From Ferrimicrobium sp. (GTDB taxonomy: Bacteria; Actinomycetota; Acidimicrobiia; Acidimicrobiales; Acidimicrobiaceae), in assembly GCA_027365375.1 (NCBI GenBank), contig DAHXNM010000346.1, positions 1-7,183 on the forward strand: 7,183 nucleotides of DNA, given 5' to 3'. This document shows positions 1 to 6,300 of this stretch, piece by piece. The notes below the pieces were generated by a model. The model was not told where the DNA came from, did not search any database, and saw nothing but the letters and a program-made list of their open reading frames with translations. A program made the translations under genes and the position numbers. The first letter of the stretch is position 1, and each line of letters opens with the position of its first letter.

Positions 1-531
1 TCCCTCGTAGCTAAAACCAAGTCTCTCCGCCGCCAGTCGAGATGGCTGGTTCAGGGCGTCGCACTTCCATTCGTAGCGGCGATAGCCAAGCTCCTCAAAA
101 ACGTAGCGCATCATCAGGTACATCGCCTCAGTCGCGGCGGTGGTAGCTTGCAAAAGAGAGCTAAAGGAGATATGCCCTACCTCAATGCTACCGTTCAACG
201 GTTCAACATGCTGGTAAGAGGCGACACCAGCCGCCTTGCCGCTGCTGTTGATAATTGCGAAGAACATAGGGTCATCGCGATGGGCAACACCGTCAACCCA
301 CGCGTAGTATTCTTCGAGGTTTGCAAACGGGCCATAGGGAAGATAGGTCCATCGCCGATCATCGATATCCAAAGTGTCAGCGCTATAAAGGTCGGCGCTG
401 TGAAGATCAGCGTCGAGAGGCACAACTTTGCACCAACGTCCCTCCAACGGCAGGCTACAAGGACGTCGAGACCCTGTCCATGAGACTACGGGGTAACCAA
501 CCGGCTGGCCAAGGTGATTGAACTCACTCAT
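1..531 (-). CDS. GNAT family N-acetyltransferase, RimJ/RimL-like (C-terminal end off the left edge)
   Basis: An open frame of 177 codons runs from ATG at 531 to base 1 without a stop, so the C-terminus lies outside the window. The N-terminus carries FNHLGQPVGYPV (residues 4-15), the usual opening of a GNAT subgroup common in actinobacteria and proteobacteria, followed by LEGRWCKVVPL. The GNAT core follows: WTYLPYGPF (61-69), FFAIINSSGKAAG (90-102), IEVGHISFSSLLQ (116-128) and the late signature ALNQPSRLAAERLGF (159-173), where Asn and the AAERLGF helix mark the acetyl-CoA domain. Members are about 210-240 residues, so roughly 40-60 are missing. The family moves an acetyl group from acetyl-CoA to an amine; the substrate cannot be told here. 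The ATG is supported by alignment with the family opening. No Shine-Dalgarno lies before it, but a TATACT hexamer ends 7 bases upstream, suggesting a leaderless message. It is a separate unit from the Nudix gene, about 280 bases away. Confidence 0.9.
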   Translation of the reverse strand, partial: MSEFNHLGQPVGYPVVSWTGSRRPCSLPLEGRWCKVVPLDADLHSADLYSADTLDIDDRRWTYLPYGPFANLEEYYAWVDGVAHRDDPMFFAIINSSGKAAGVASYQHVEPLNGSIEVGHISFSSLLQATTAATEAMYLMMRYVFEELGYRRYEWKCDALNQPSRLAAERLGFSYEG

Positions 532-538
532 ACACGCG

Positions 539-569
539 AGTATAGATAGGCAAGCACCAGTATCACCAA
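539..569 (-). promoter_or_regulatory. Possible promoter giving a leaderless GNAT transcript
   Basis: On the minus strand TATACT (544-539) matches the -10 consensus at five of six bases and ends 7 bases before the ATG at 531, which would put the transcription start at or next to the start codon. The best upstream -35 is weak: TTGGTG at 569-564 with a long 19-base spacer. No Shine-Dalgarno is present, which fits leaderless translation, a frequent mode in actinobacteria. The promoter is inferred from sequence alone. Confidence 0.35.
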
Positions 570-773
570 AGGTCGTAGAGCCGCAAGCAGCAGAAGCTGC
601 CTAGCTGACCGACGACTGATCTATCTCGAACTCCGCCTGGCCCTATCGGCCGATTCAGTGCGCTCACCGACTGAAGTGAAGTAAAAACACACTACATGTC
701 GACAGAAGATCCTTAGCCCAGGTTGATGAAGTCAAAGCTTTGATAGCCGGCAGTCACAAGGCTGTCTTGCCAG

Positions 774-806
774 AAAAAGCATGAGCAGCCAGTCGGCAAC
801 TGCTCA
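774..806 (-). terminator. Rho-independent terminator of the Nudix gene
   Basis: On the minus strand TGAGCAG (806-800) and CTGCTCA (788-782) form a perfect 7-base-pair stem with an 11-base loop. TGC and then five T residues (778-774) follow. The stem starts 5 bases after the Nudix stop codon, as expected for an intrinsic terminator. The stem is of moderate strength. Confidence 0.6.
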
Positions 807-811
807 AAATG

Positions 812-1309
812 CTAGTGTTGTTTGCCATCTTTTGGCAACCAACCACCCCCGACATGTGCAGCCAACAGTGCAAGCAACTCGCCCGGTTCAACTACCACCC
901 CTGGGTCGTCCAGCTCCTCGGGCCTCCACCAGTAAAATCCTAACAAGCTAATCTGCTCCTCGTCGGTGAGCGCAGTAGGTCGAACTTGCGCCTCTCCAAC
1001 GCGTGCAACGAAAAAAGGTTCTAAGGAGATCAACCTGCGTCCCGCCCACGAGTAGTCGCGTTGCACTCGCACAACAGGGCCTGTAATCGTCTGCGTGGGC
1101 AAACCAGTCTCTTCGGTCAACTCCCTCCGGGCTGCATCGAGCTCAGACTCATCAGCCTCCACACCACCGCCAGGCGGCTCCCAGAACACTCTCCCATCGA
1201 ACGGGTCGCGCCAATGCAACAACAGGACACGCTCGGCATTATCAAGACAGATGATCCGCACCGCCGGCCGAGTTACTGCTGGAACATCTCCTCGACCATC
1301 CGCGGTCAT
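812..1309 (-). CDS. Nudix hydrolase
   Basis: This encodes a 165-residue protein with a complete Nudix box, G-x5-E-x7-RE-x2-EE-x-G, at residues 48-70 (GGVEADESELDAARRELTEETGL region; R62, E63, E66 and E67 are the metal-binding helix). A strand-rich N-terminus (RPAVRIICLDNAERVLLLHW, 14-33) and WEPPGGG (43-49) precede it, and WWRPEEL lies near the C-terminus. Length is typical for a single-domain member. Nudix enzymes cleave a nucleoside diphosphate linked to another group, using Mg2+ or Mn2+; the substrate (oxidised nucleotide, ADP-ribose, NDP-sugar) cannot be assigned. The ATG at 1309 is the only possible start upstream of the domain: an in-frame TGA lies 18 bases before it, and GGGAG sits 6 bases upstream. 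The gene overlaps a possible 20-codon leader ORF by ATGA and is divergent from the esterase gene. Confidence 0.92.
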   Translation of the reverse strand: MTADGRGDVPAVTRPAVRIICLDNAERVLLLHWRDPFDGRVFWEPPGGGVEADESELDAARRELTEETGLPTQTITGPVVRVQRDYSWAGRRLISLEPFFVARVGEAQVRPTALTDEEQISLLGFYWWRPEELDDPGVVVEPGELLALLAAHVGGGWLPKDGKQH

Positions 1310-1368
1310 CTCGCGCTCCCGTCTCTGTCATCCACAGCAGCCGATCCACCGACATTTGTGCAATTCAT
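1306..1368 (-). CDS. Possible 20-residue leader ORF overlapping the Nudix start
   Basis: An ATG at 1368 begins a 20-codon frame (MNCTNVGGSAAV...) whose TGA shares the ATGA overlap with the Nudix ATG. A perfect AAGGAG (1380-1375) lies exactly 6 bases upstream, better than the Nudix gene's own site. An alternative ATG at 1372 is only 2 bases from this site and opens a 14-codon frame. The arrangement suggests translational coupling. The same frame is open upstream to 1551, but that extension has no ribosome site and no recognisable features. No homolog is known to me; the peptide itself may have no function. Confidence 0.35.
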   Translation of the reverse strand: MNCTNVGGSAAVDDRDGSAR

Positions 1369-1407
1369 ACATGGCTCCTTCCGCTCCTGCTGGCCCAGGT
1401 GACTCGA

Positions 1408-1413
1408 ATGATA
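1408..1413 (-). promoter_or_regulatory. Candidate -10 element for the leader ORF and Nudix gene
   Basis: TATCAT on the minus strand (1413-1408) matches the -10 consensus at five of six positions. It would start a transcript near 1401, about 20 bases before the AAGGAG of the leader ORF. No convincing -35 hexamer is found at 16-18 bases, so the call is tentative. Confidence 0.25.
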
Positions 1414-1622
1414 ACCAGACCGAAGTTGGCTAGCTTGTCGGTCCGTGAGCTCATGGCGCTCACCGCTGCCAAATATCCAAGCGCGCAACTCTTGTGATAA
1501 ACCGACTCTAGCGCCGGACAGATCGTGCTCCCAATTCCGTACCATCGCCATTCGTCACCACCTTGGCGTGCAGCTCTGCTCTCTCGCTAATTCACTCAGC
1601 TTCAAGTGCTAGCGTAAGCATC

Positions 1623-2648
1623 ATGAATAATCATGCAGAGATGGCCTACATGGGCACCCTCAATGAGCACATTATCGAATCACCTGCCCTAAAGGGCAAT
1701 CCGCTAGGCGATGCCGCTCAACGTCCACTCGTCGTCTACACACCACCCGGGTACGACAATGACTTGGATCGACACTACCCGAGCATCTACGTCATCCAGG
1801 GTTACACCGGCCAGGTAACGATGTGGTGGAATCACACCCCATTCAAACCGCTTTACCCAAAGATGGTTGACGATCTTTTCGCCCATACCGACACACCTCC
1901 ATGCCTGGTCGTCTACGTCGATGCATGGACTACCTACGGCGGCTCCCAATACGTAGACTCCATCGGAACTGGCAAGTATCACACCTATCTATGCGAAGAC
2001 GTCGTGTCTTTTGTCGATGGCCACTATCGAACCCTTAACGACCCGGCTCATCGAGGCATCCAAGGCAAATCAAGTGGCGGCTTCGGTGCGATGATCACGC
2101 CAATGCTGCGCCCAGACGTGTTTGGCGCGCTTGCGTCACATGCAGGCGATTCCCTCTATGAACTCTGCTATGGTGCCAGCTTTGGCGAGGCGACTCGTCT
2201 CCTTCGCAACTGGGATGGATCACCCGAGCTTTGGTGGAATGATTTTCGCCAAAGACCAGCATTCACCCATCCAGCGGACATGACCTTGTTGGGGCTCTAC
2301 GGAGTCGCCGCCTGTTTCTCTCCCGATAAACACAGCCGCCCCGTACTCCCATTCGATACTCGAAGTGGCCGCCTCCTCGATGACGTATGGGCCCAATGGC
2401 TGGAGTGGGATCCGGTGCGAATGGTACGCCAACACGCATCCGCGCTCCAGGGTCTAAAGGGGATCTGGCTGGACGCCGGGAGGAACGACGAATACTATCT
2501 CGATCTTGGGGCTCAAGCGGTCGTAGATGAACTTGGCGCAATAGGTGTCCACGATGTCGCCTTCGAACTCTTTGACGGCAAGCACGGTGGTATCGACCAT
2601 CGCTATCCGCTGTCGCTAGCGTTCCTCGCCGATCGACTCCAACCGTAG
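1623..2648 (+). CDS. Alpha/beta-hydrolase esterase (putative esterase / esterase D-like family)
   Basis: This encodes a 341-residue protein, counted from ATG 1623, of the putative-esterase family that includes S-formylglutathione hydrolase and enterochelin-esterase-like enzymes. GNPLGD...RPLVVYTPPGY (about residues 25-44) is the first strand and typical family opening. The nucleophile elbow is GKSSGG (148-153) with Ser150. The likely acid is Asp289 in DAGRNDEYY, and the likely base is His326 in GIDHRYPLSLAFL, which resembles the C-terminal DHSYYFI of S-formylglutathione hydrolases. The triad is therefore complete. It probably hydrolyses an ester or thioester in the cytoplasm, substrate unknown; no signal peptide is seen from this start. 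The frame is open back to a TTG at 1563, but homologs begin near GTLNEH. ATG 1623, ATG 1641 and ATG 1650 are all possible, none with a good Shine-Dalgarno, so the start is uncertain. It is divergent from the Nudix gene and is followed by a 415-base gap. Confidence 0.88.
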   Translation: MNNHAEMAYMGTLNEHIIESPALKGNPLGDAAQRPLVVYTPPGYDNDLDRHYPSIYVIQGYTGQVTMWWNHTPFKPLYPKMVDDLFAHTDTPPCLVVYVDAWTTYGGSQYVDSIGTGKYHTYLCEDVVSFVDGHYRTLNDPAHRGIQGKSSGGFGAMITPMLRPDVFGALASHAGDSLYELCYGASFGEATRLLRNWDGSPELWWNDFRQRPAFTHPADMTLLGLYGVAACFSPDKHSRPVLPFDTRSGRLLDDVWAQWLEWDPVRMVRQHASALQGLKGIWLDAGRNDEYYLDLGAQAVVDELGAIGVHDVAFELFDGKHGGIDHRYPLSLAFLADRLQP

Positions 2649-2653
2649 ACGAT

Positions 2654-2677
2654 CTCTAAGACCAGCTAAGAGGGTTT
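2654..2677 (+). terminator. Weak possible terminator after the esterase gene
   Basis: CTCTAAG (2654-2660) can pair with CTAAGAG (2666-2672), with one A-A mismatch and a 5-base loop, followed by GG and only three T residues. It begins 5 bases after the stop codon. The stem and T run are weak, so termination here is uncertain. Confidence 0.25.
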
Positions 2678-2759
2678 CGCAACTACAGCACCGAGGCGTC
2701 GTACACAATTTCATTGCCATCCAGGAGCCTATTGCATCGGGACGTTTTTCGTCTCTAGT

Positions 2760-2840
2760 GTCTAGCTGCATCGCTAAACCTACTAGCGGTCGCACGAAGT
2801 ACGTGTGCGCAAATCCCGACCGAGGGTGATGCAGCTAGAC
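2760..2840 (+). repeat. Nested inverted repeat, possible structured RNA
   Basis: GTCTAGCTGCATC (2760-2772) is the exact reverse complement of GATGCAGCTAGAC (2828-2840). In RNA the stem extends by a G-U and a C-G pair to 15 base pairs. Inside it, CGGTCG (2787-2792) pairs with CGACCG (2817-2822), and CGCAC (2791-2795) can pair with GTGCG (2805-2809) around a 9-base loop; the last two share two bases, so they compete or coexist as a shortened stem. No T run follows, so this is not a standard terminator. It lies 220 bases upstream of the cyclic di-GMP gene on the same strand. I do not recognise it as a known riboswitch. It could be an RNA element, a REP-like repeat or a protein-binding site. Confidence 0.6.
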
Positions 2841-2907
2841 CATGGAACTGGAGGCACCATCATCTATACCCAGCTCGTCGATTAAAGAGAGCAAAGAGAC
2901 TTAAGGA

Positions 2908-2914
2908 ATCCTCC
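2908..2914 (+). promoter_or_regulatory. Possible anti-Shine-Dalgarno element
   Basis: ATCCTCC is an exact 7-base complement of GGAGGAT at 3059-3065, which covers the ribosome binding site and first two bases of the start codon of the PAS-GGDEF-EAL gene. Pairing would hide the start. A chance match of this length in the leader is possible, so the role is conjecture. Confidence 0.2.
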
Positions 2915-2941
2915 ATTGAAGTCGATCCTTAGAGTGAAGAG

Positions 2942-3067
2942 ATGACCACCGTCATGCACGCTAGGCACGATCTGTCGGCTGCTGATGAGTTGAGGTCGCA
3001 CGCAACATTGGTCATTGCCACCGCAACTAGCGTCGGTGGCCATAAAGTTCGAGCAGCCGGAGGATGA
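2942..3067 (+). CDS. Possible 41-residue upstream ORF overlapping the PAS-GGDEF-EAL start
   Basis: An ATG at 2942 opens a 41-codon frame (MTTVMHARHDLSAADEL..., ending VRAAGG) whose TGA (3065-3067) overlaps the next gene's ATG as ATGA. An in-frame TAG at 2930-2932 limits the start to this ATG or the one at 2954. The upstream GAAGAG touches the ATG and is a poor ribosome site. The next gene's GGAGG is also abnormally close to its ATG, so translational coupling through this frame would explain how it is read. The peptide resembles nothing I know; it may be a regulatory leader or a chance frame. Confidence 0.3.
   Translation: MTTVMHARHDLSAADELRSHATLVIATATSVGGHKVRAAGG
3017..3040 (+). promoter_or_regulatory. 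GC-rich hairpin just upstream of the PAS-GGDEF-EAL gene
   Basis: GCCACCG (3017-3023) and CGGTGGC (3034-3040) form a perfect 7-base-pair stem with a 10-base loop. Two more pairs are possible after a mismatch. It ends 18 bases before GGAGG and lies inside the possible upstream ORF. It could be an RNA hairpin that affects start access or a palindromic operator. There is no T run. Confidence 0.4.
3059..3063 (+). promoter_or_regulatory. Shine-Dalgarno GGAGG with zero spacing to the start codon
   Basis: GGAGG ends at the base before ATG 3064, whereas the usual gap is about 5-9 bases. The frame upstream is closed by TAA at 3043-3045, and the next usable start in frame is GTG 3094, which has no ribosome site. 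Initiation may be inefficient or coupled to the overlapping upstream ORF. Confidence 0.55.
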
Positions 3068-5628
3068 GCATAATTAAAACCAACCATCCTCACGTGACTC
3101 ACCAACGGTCTGCCAAAGAGGTTATTGTTGCACTCGCGCACCCACCCTGGACGAATCGACAGTTCTGGGTAGCACAAGTATTGGTGTTGATCGTCGGCAT
3201 CATCCATCTCATCGGGGGTCTAGCGAGCGGCTATGGCTCGTCGCCAATTCCCGGCTTCGTCTGGATTCTGCTATTGCTTATACCCGTCGTCTACGCTGGT
3301 ATCGCAGCTGGAATCGCAGGGTCTCTCGGCTCCGCAATAGTTGGCATCATGCTGATGCTGCCTGCCGACCTCTTATTGCCGCATACCACAACAGAGCTCT
3401 GGGGGGCCTGGAGTATATACGTGATGGCCATCGCTATCGCCATCCTGACTGGCGTCGCCGTTGCCAGGTCTCACTCCATCATTCACATGGAGAAGATAGC
3501 GGAGGCGATGGCAGAGGAGGAACAGCGATTTCGACTCGCATTTGACGATAATCCAATCGCCATGGCAGTTGTTGATATAGACGGTTACCTGCTAAGGGTC
3601 AACCCATCGGCATGTCGACTGCTAGATAGAACTGCCGACGAGCTCACAGGAACTCGCTTTCATGACTACACCCACGTCGATGATCGGGCAATCGCAGACG
3701 ATCTGAATCGAGATCTTGCTAACGGCGATCTAGATCAAGTGCACTACACAAAACGCCTTATCCGAAAAAACGGTGATGTGGTCTACGTTGAGGTTGCGAG
3801 GTCACTCGCAAAGGATCGAACCGGTGCACCACGTTACGTGATTGCCTCCATTCGGGATCTCACCGCAGAGATGGAGGCCAAAAGAACAGTCACCGAAAGT
3901 GAATTGCGGTTTCGGTTAGCATTCGAAAACAACATGGCAGGCATGGTTCTTCACGACCACGATGGACGTTTTCTCGACGCGAACGATGCCTTCTGCCGGC
4001 TCGTCGGCTTCAACGTCTCCGAACTTGCTGCCAGCGGTTCCGCCCTCTTCCTCTATCCAGAAGACGCCGAGATGGCCGCGACCGATCGGCAGAGGGTGCT
4101 ATCTGACAATAGATCGTCTACCCAGAATGTAAGGCGCTATCGGCACAGGAACGGACACATCATCTATGTAGAGGTGGCCCGATCGACCGTACGAGGCGAA
4201 GACGACGAACCCCTGTTTACCATTACTTCAGTGAGAGATATCACCGCTGAGCGCTCCCTTACAGAACAGCTTTCCCACCAAGCACTACACGATGCCCTCA
4301 CCGGTCTTCCTAATCGCATCCTGCTGATGGATCGCATCGTGCACGCCCAACAGAGGATCAATCGCCAAGGCGGTGTCAACGCTCTGCTCTTATTTGACCT
4401 TGATGACTTCAAGGGGATCAATGATACTCATGGGCACCAGGTAGGGGATCAAATCTTAGTCGCGCTCTCAGATCGGCTCAGAGGAGTACTGCGATCCTCG
4501 GACAGCCTATGTCGTCTTGCCGGCGACGAGTTCGTCTACCTGGCGGAGGATCTCAACGAACTCTCGGATGCCGAACTCCTTGCAAAGCGACTTCTTGAGG
4601 TGCTGTCAACACCGTTTGTCATCGATAACTCGACCATTGAACGTAGCGCGAGCGTAGGAGTGGTTGCTTGGGATGCCCCTAGCGATCGAAGCGCCATCGA
4701 ACTCATCAGAGCTGCGGATACCGCCATGTACGAAGCCAAACGCCAGGGCAAGGCAAGGTACGTGCTATATACAGCCGATATGGGCGAACGAGCAGCTACA
4801 AGCTTTCGAATCGCACAAGATCTGCTACCAGCCATCTCCAACGGCGAACTTGAGATGCATTACCAACCCATAGTCAACATCGGCAATGGCAAAATTGTGG
4901 GATGGGAAGCGCTGATGCGATGGAGACACCCAGAACATGGGTGGATCTCGCCGGAGATCTTCATCCCTTTGGCAGAACAGAGCGACCTCATATTGAAGCT
5001 CGGCCAATTTGCACTCATGCAGAGCCTTGCCGAGGCGTCAAAGTGGCCCCGGAAGGGAGTCGGAATCAACCCACCGTATATCGGCATCAACCTCTCAGCC
5101 CGTCATTTTCATGACCCTGATCTGCTACCCATGGTGGAGCATGCACTCAAAACCTACGACTTCCCGCCAGCACGTCTAGTAATTGAAATCACTGAGAGTG
5201 CCGCGCTCTTTGACATCGAATCTGCACGACGAGTAATCATGAGCCTTGATGATCTAGGAGTGTCACTCGCTTTGGACGACTTTGGGACCGGATACTCCTC
5301 TCTCTCCTACCTCGCAAAGCTACACCCTAAGATCATCAAGATCGATCGCAGTTTTGTAAGTCCCAGCGTAAAGAGCCCGTACGTACAGCGATCACTAGAG
5401 GCGATTATCTCGCTCTGCCAGGTCCTCAAGATAAGCGCTATAGCCGAAGGTATAGAGACCCCTAGCCAGTTGAGAACACTGCAGTCTCTCGGCTGCGACT
5501 TAGGGCAAGGTTTCCTATTTTCGCGAGCCATAGCTGCTAGCGAGGTTGATCGTACCGAGAACTTAGTGCTGAGCAACTGGAAGTGTGCAATCGCGTCTCT
5601 AGAAACGGTGGCTGCATCTCCGCTCTAA
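3064..5628 (+). CDS. Membrane-bound PAS-PAS-GGDEF-EAL cyclic di-GMP synthase/phosphodiesterase
   Basis: This encodes an 854-residue protein. Four predicted membrane helices (about 34-56, 64-80, 82-103 and 115-135) lead by a short helix to PAS1 (about 152-272) and PAS2 (about 280-397), each with a C-terminal PAC part (YVEVARS...SIRDLTAE and YVEVARS...SVRDITAE). GGDEF begins at HDALTGLPNR (409-418). It has the metal Asp445 in FDLDDFK, Asn453, the active loop AGDEF (486-490, Ala in the first position) and an inhibitory-site R477-x2-D480 five residues before it. EAL spans about 585-828 with E615-A-L, N676, E708, DD738-739 followed by FGTGYSSL, K759, D761, E795, E798 and Q815, all conserved. Both synthesis from two GTP and hydrolysis to pGpG therefore look possible, with activity presumably set by the PAS or membrane parts. 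GGAGG directly abuts the ATG with no spacer; an in-frame TAA at 3043 excludes an earlier start. The gene seems to stand alone. Confidence 0.96.
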   Translation: MSIIKTNHPHVTHQRSAKEVIVALAHPPWTNRQFWVAQVLVLIVGIIHLIGGLASGYGSSPIPGFVWILLLLIPVVYAGIAAGIAGSLGSAIVGIMLMLPADLLLPHTTTELWGAWSIYVMAIAIAILTGVAVARSHSIIHMEKIAEAMAEEEQRFRLAFDDNPIAMAVVDIDGYLLRVNPSACRLLDRTADELTGTRFHDYTHVDDRAIADDLNRDLANGDLDQVHYTKRLIRKNGDVVYVEVARSLAKDRTGAPRYVIASIRDLTAEMEAKRTVTESELRFRLAFENNMAGMVLHDHDGRFLDANDAFCRLVGFNVSELAASGSALFLYPEDAEMAATDRQRVLSDNRSSTQNVRRYRHRNGHIIYVEVARSTVRGEDDEPLFTITSVRDITAERSLTEQLSHQALHDALTGLPNRILLMDRIVHAQQRINRQGGVNALLLFDLDDFKGINDTHGHQVGDQILVALSDRLRGVLRSSDSLCRLAGDEFVYLAEDLNELSDAELLAKRLLEVLSTPFVIDNSTIERSASVGVVAWDAPSDRSAIELIRAADTAMYEAKRQGKARYVLYTADMGERAATSFRIAQDLLPAISNGELEMHYQPIVNIGNGKIVGWEALMRWRHPEHGWISPEIFIPLAEQSDLILKLGQFALMQSLAEASKWPRKGVGINPPYIGINLSARHFHDPDLLPMVEHALKTYDFPPARLVIEITESAALFDIESARRVIMSLDDLGVSLALDDFGTGYSSLSYLAKLHPKIIKIDRSFVSPSVKSPYVQRSLEAIISLCQVLKISAIAEGIETPSQLRTLQSLGCDLGQGFLFSRAIAASEVDRTENLVLSNWKCAIASLETVAASPL

Positions 5629-5853
5629 CCCGAAGTCTCTAGCCAAACTCCGAGGACGAACTAAGAGTGCCCTCTGGCCGGAACAGGTATCGGAAGGTGA
5701 CCGATAATCCCAGCTAGCGAAAACAGCCCAGCCCAGGCAGAGACGACCTGATGCGTAGAGGTTTCACAACCAACAGCGGCTCTCGGTTTCAGATGAATGG
5801 TGAACATGCTAGACAAACTACTTCGACGAAGACCAACGCCGACAACGAGCGAA
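5629..5853. other. Convergent intergenic gap without a clear terminator
   Basis: This lies between two genes that point at each other, so a bidirectional terminator would be expected. The best stem is TATCGG (5688-5693) with CCGATA (5701-5706), 6 base pairs, but neither strand has a T run after it. A short palindrome CTTCGACGAAG is at 5821-5831. No gene is supported. Confidence 0.4.
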
Positions 5854-6282
5854 CTATCGACGTCTTCTCGTAAGCAAGCTCATTGTCCCAAGGGCTAGCG
5901 CACCCACCAGCTCAACAACGACCGACTCCTTGGCGTAAGGGGCAGCAAAGCTGTCTCTGAATCCGAACAATCCAAAGTACACGCTGACCAATAGGCCGGC
6001 GACTGTAGCGAGCAAGTACAGGCTTGCCGCAAAAAACACCAAGGGGTAACGCCATAGCAGCACTGCTGCAGCAAAGACCAACGCGAGTATACCTTGGACG
6101 ATGAAGAGTATTCCGATTATGGGTACATTCTGATAGCCGGCCATCCATAGGTGGATGTGAAGCAAACCAGAGACGGCGAGTGAACTCGCGCCAATGACCG
6201 CCCCCGACCAAACAGCGAGCGCAGGTAGTGGTCCTTGTAGGGCAAGAACCTGAGCTTCTCTGCCGTCGGACTGGGAACTCAT
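5854..6282 (-). CDS. Conserved four-helix integral membrane protein of unknown function
   Basis: This is a 142-residue protein with a short polar N-terminus (1-17) and four hydrophobic segments at about 21-45, 54-76, 80-103 and 119-137, ending in four arginines. Distinctive stretches are HIHLWMAGYQNVPIIG (42-57) in and after helix 1, and GLFGFRDSFAAPYA (104-117) between helices 3 and 4. I recall similar actinobacterial hypothetical membrane proteins with a HLxLWxxGY...PxIG and GFxDSFxAPYA pattern, but know of no assigned function; this resemblance is from memory. The ATG at 6282 is chosen because GGAGG (6292-6288) lies 5 bases upstream. An earlier in-frame ATG at 6300 has no ribosome site and would place GGAGG inside the gene. 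It is convergent with the cyclic di-GMP gene and about 550 bases from dabA on the same strand, so it probably has its own promoter. Confidence 0.8.
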   Translation of the reverse strand: MSSQSDGREAQVLALQGPLPALAVWSGAVIGASSLAVSGLLHIHLWMAGYQNVPIIGILFIVQGILALVFAAAVLLWRYPLVFFAASLYLLATVAGLLVSVYFGLFGFRDSFAAPYAKESVVVELVGALALGTMSLLTRRRR

Positions 6283-6300
6283 GGCATCCTCCAAGCGCAT

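Noticed and set aside
1306..1551. 81-codon minus-strand frame covering the Nudix leader
   Set aside because: The part upstream of 1368 has no ribosome site at its start and no recognisable sequence; only the last 20 codons, with their own AAGGAG, are worth keeping.
1563..1622. N-terminal extension of the esterase from a TTG codon
   Set aside because: Family members begin near the GTLNEH segment, and the extension is low-complexity Ser/Ala with no ribosome site; it is probably leader sequence.
2760..2840. Cyclic di-GMP riboswitch
   Set aside because: The location before a GGDEF-EAL gene is tempting, and GTGCGCAAATCCC recalls part of the class I motif, but the conserved tetraloop/receptor and overall three-way arrangement are not present.
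2929..3207. 92-codon minus-strand frame across the cyclic di-GMP gene start
   Set aside because: It is antisense to well-supported coding sequence and shows no protein-family features.
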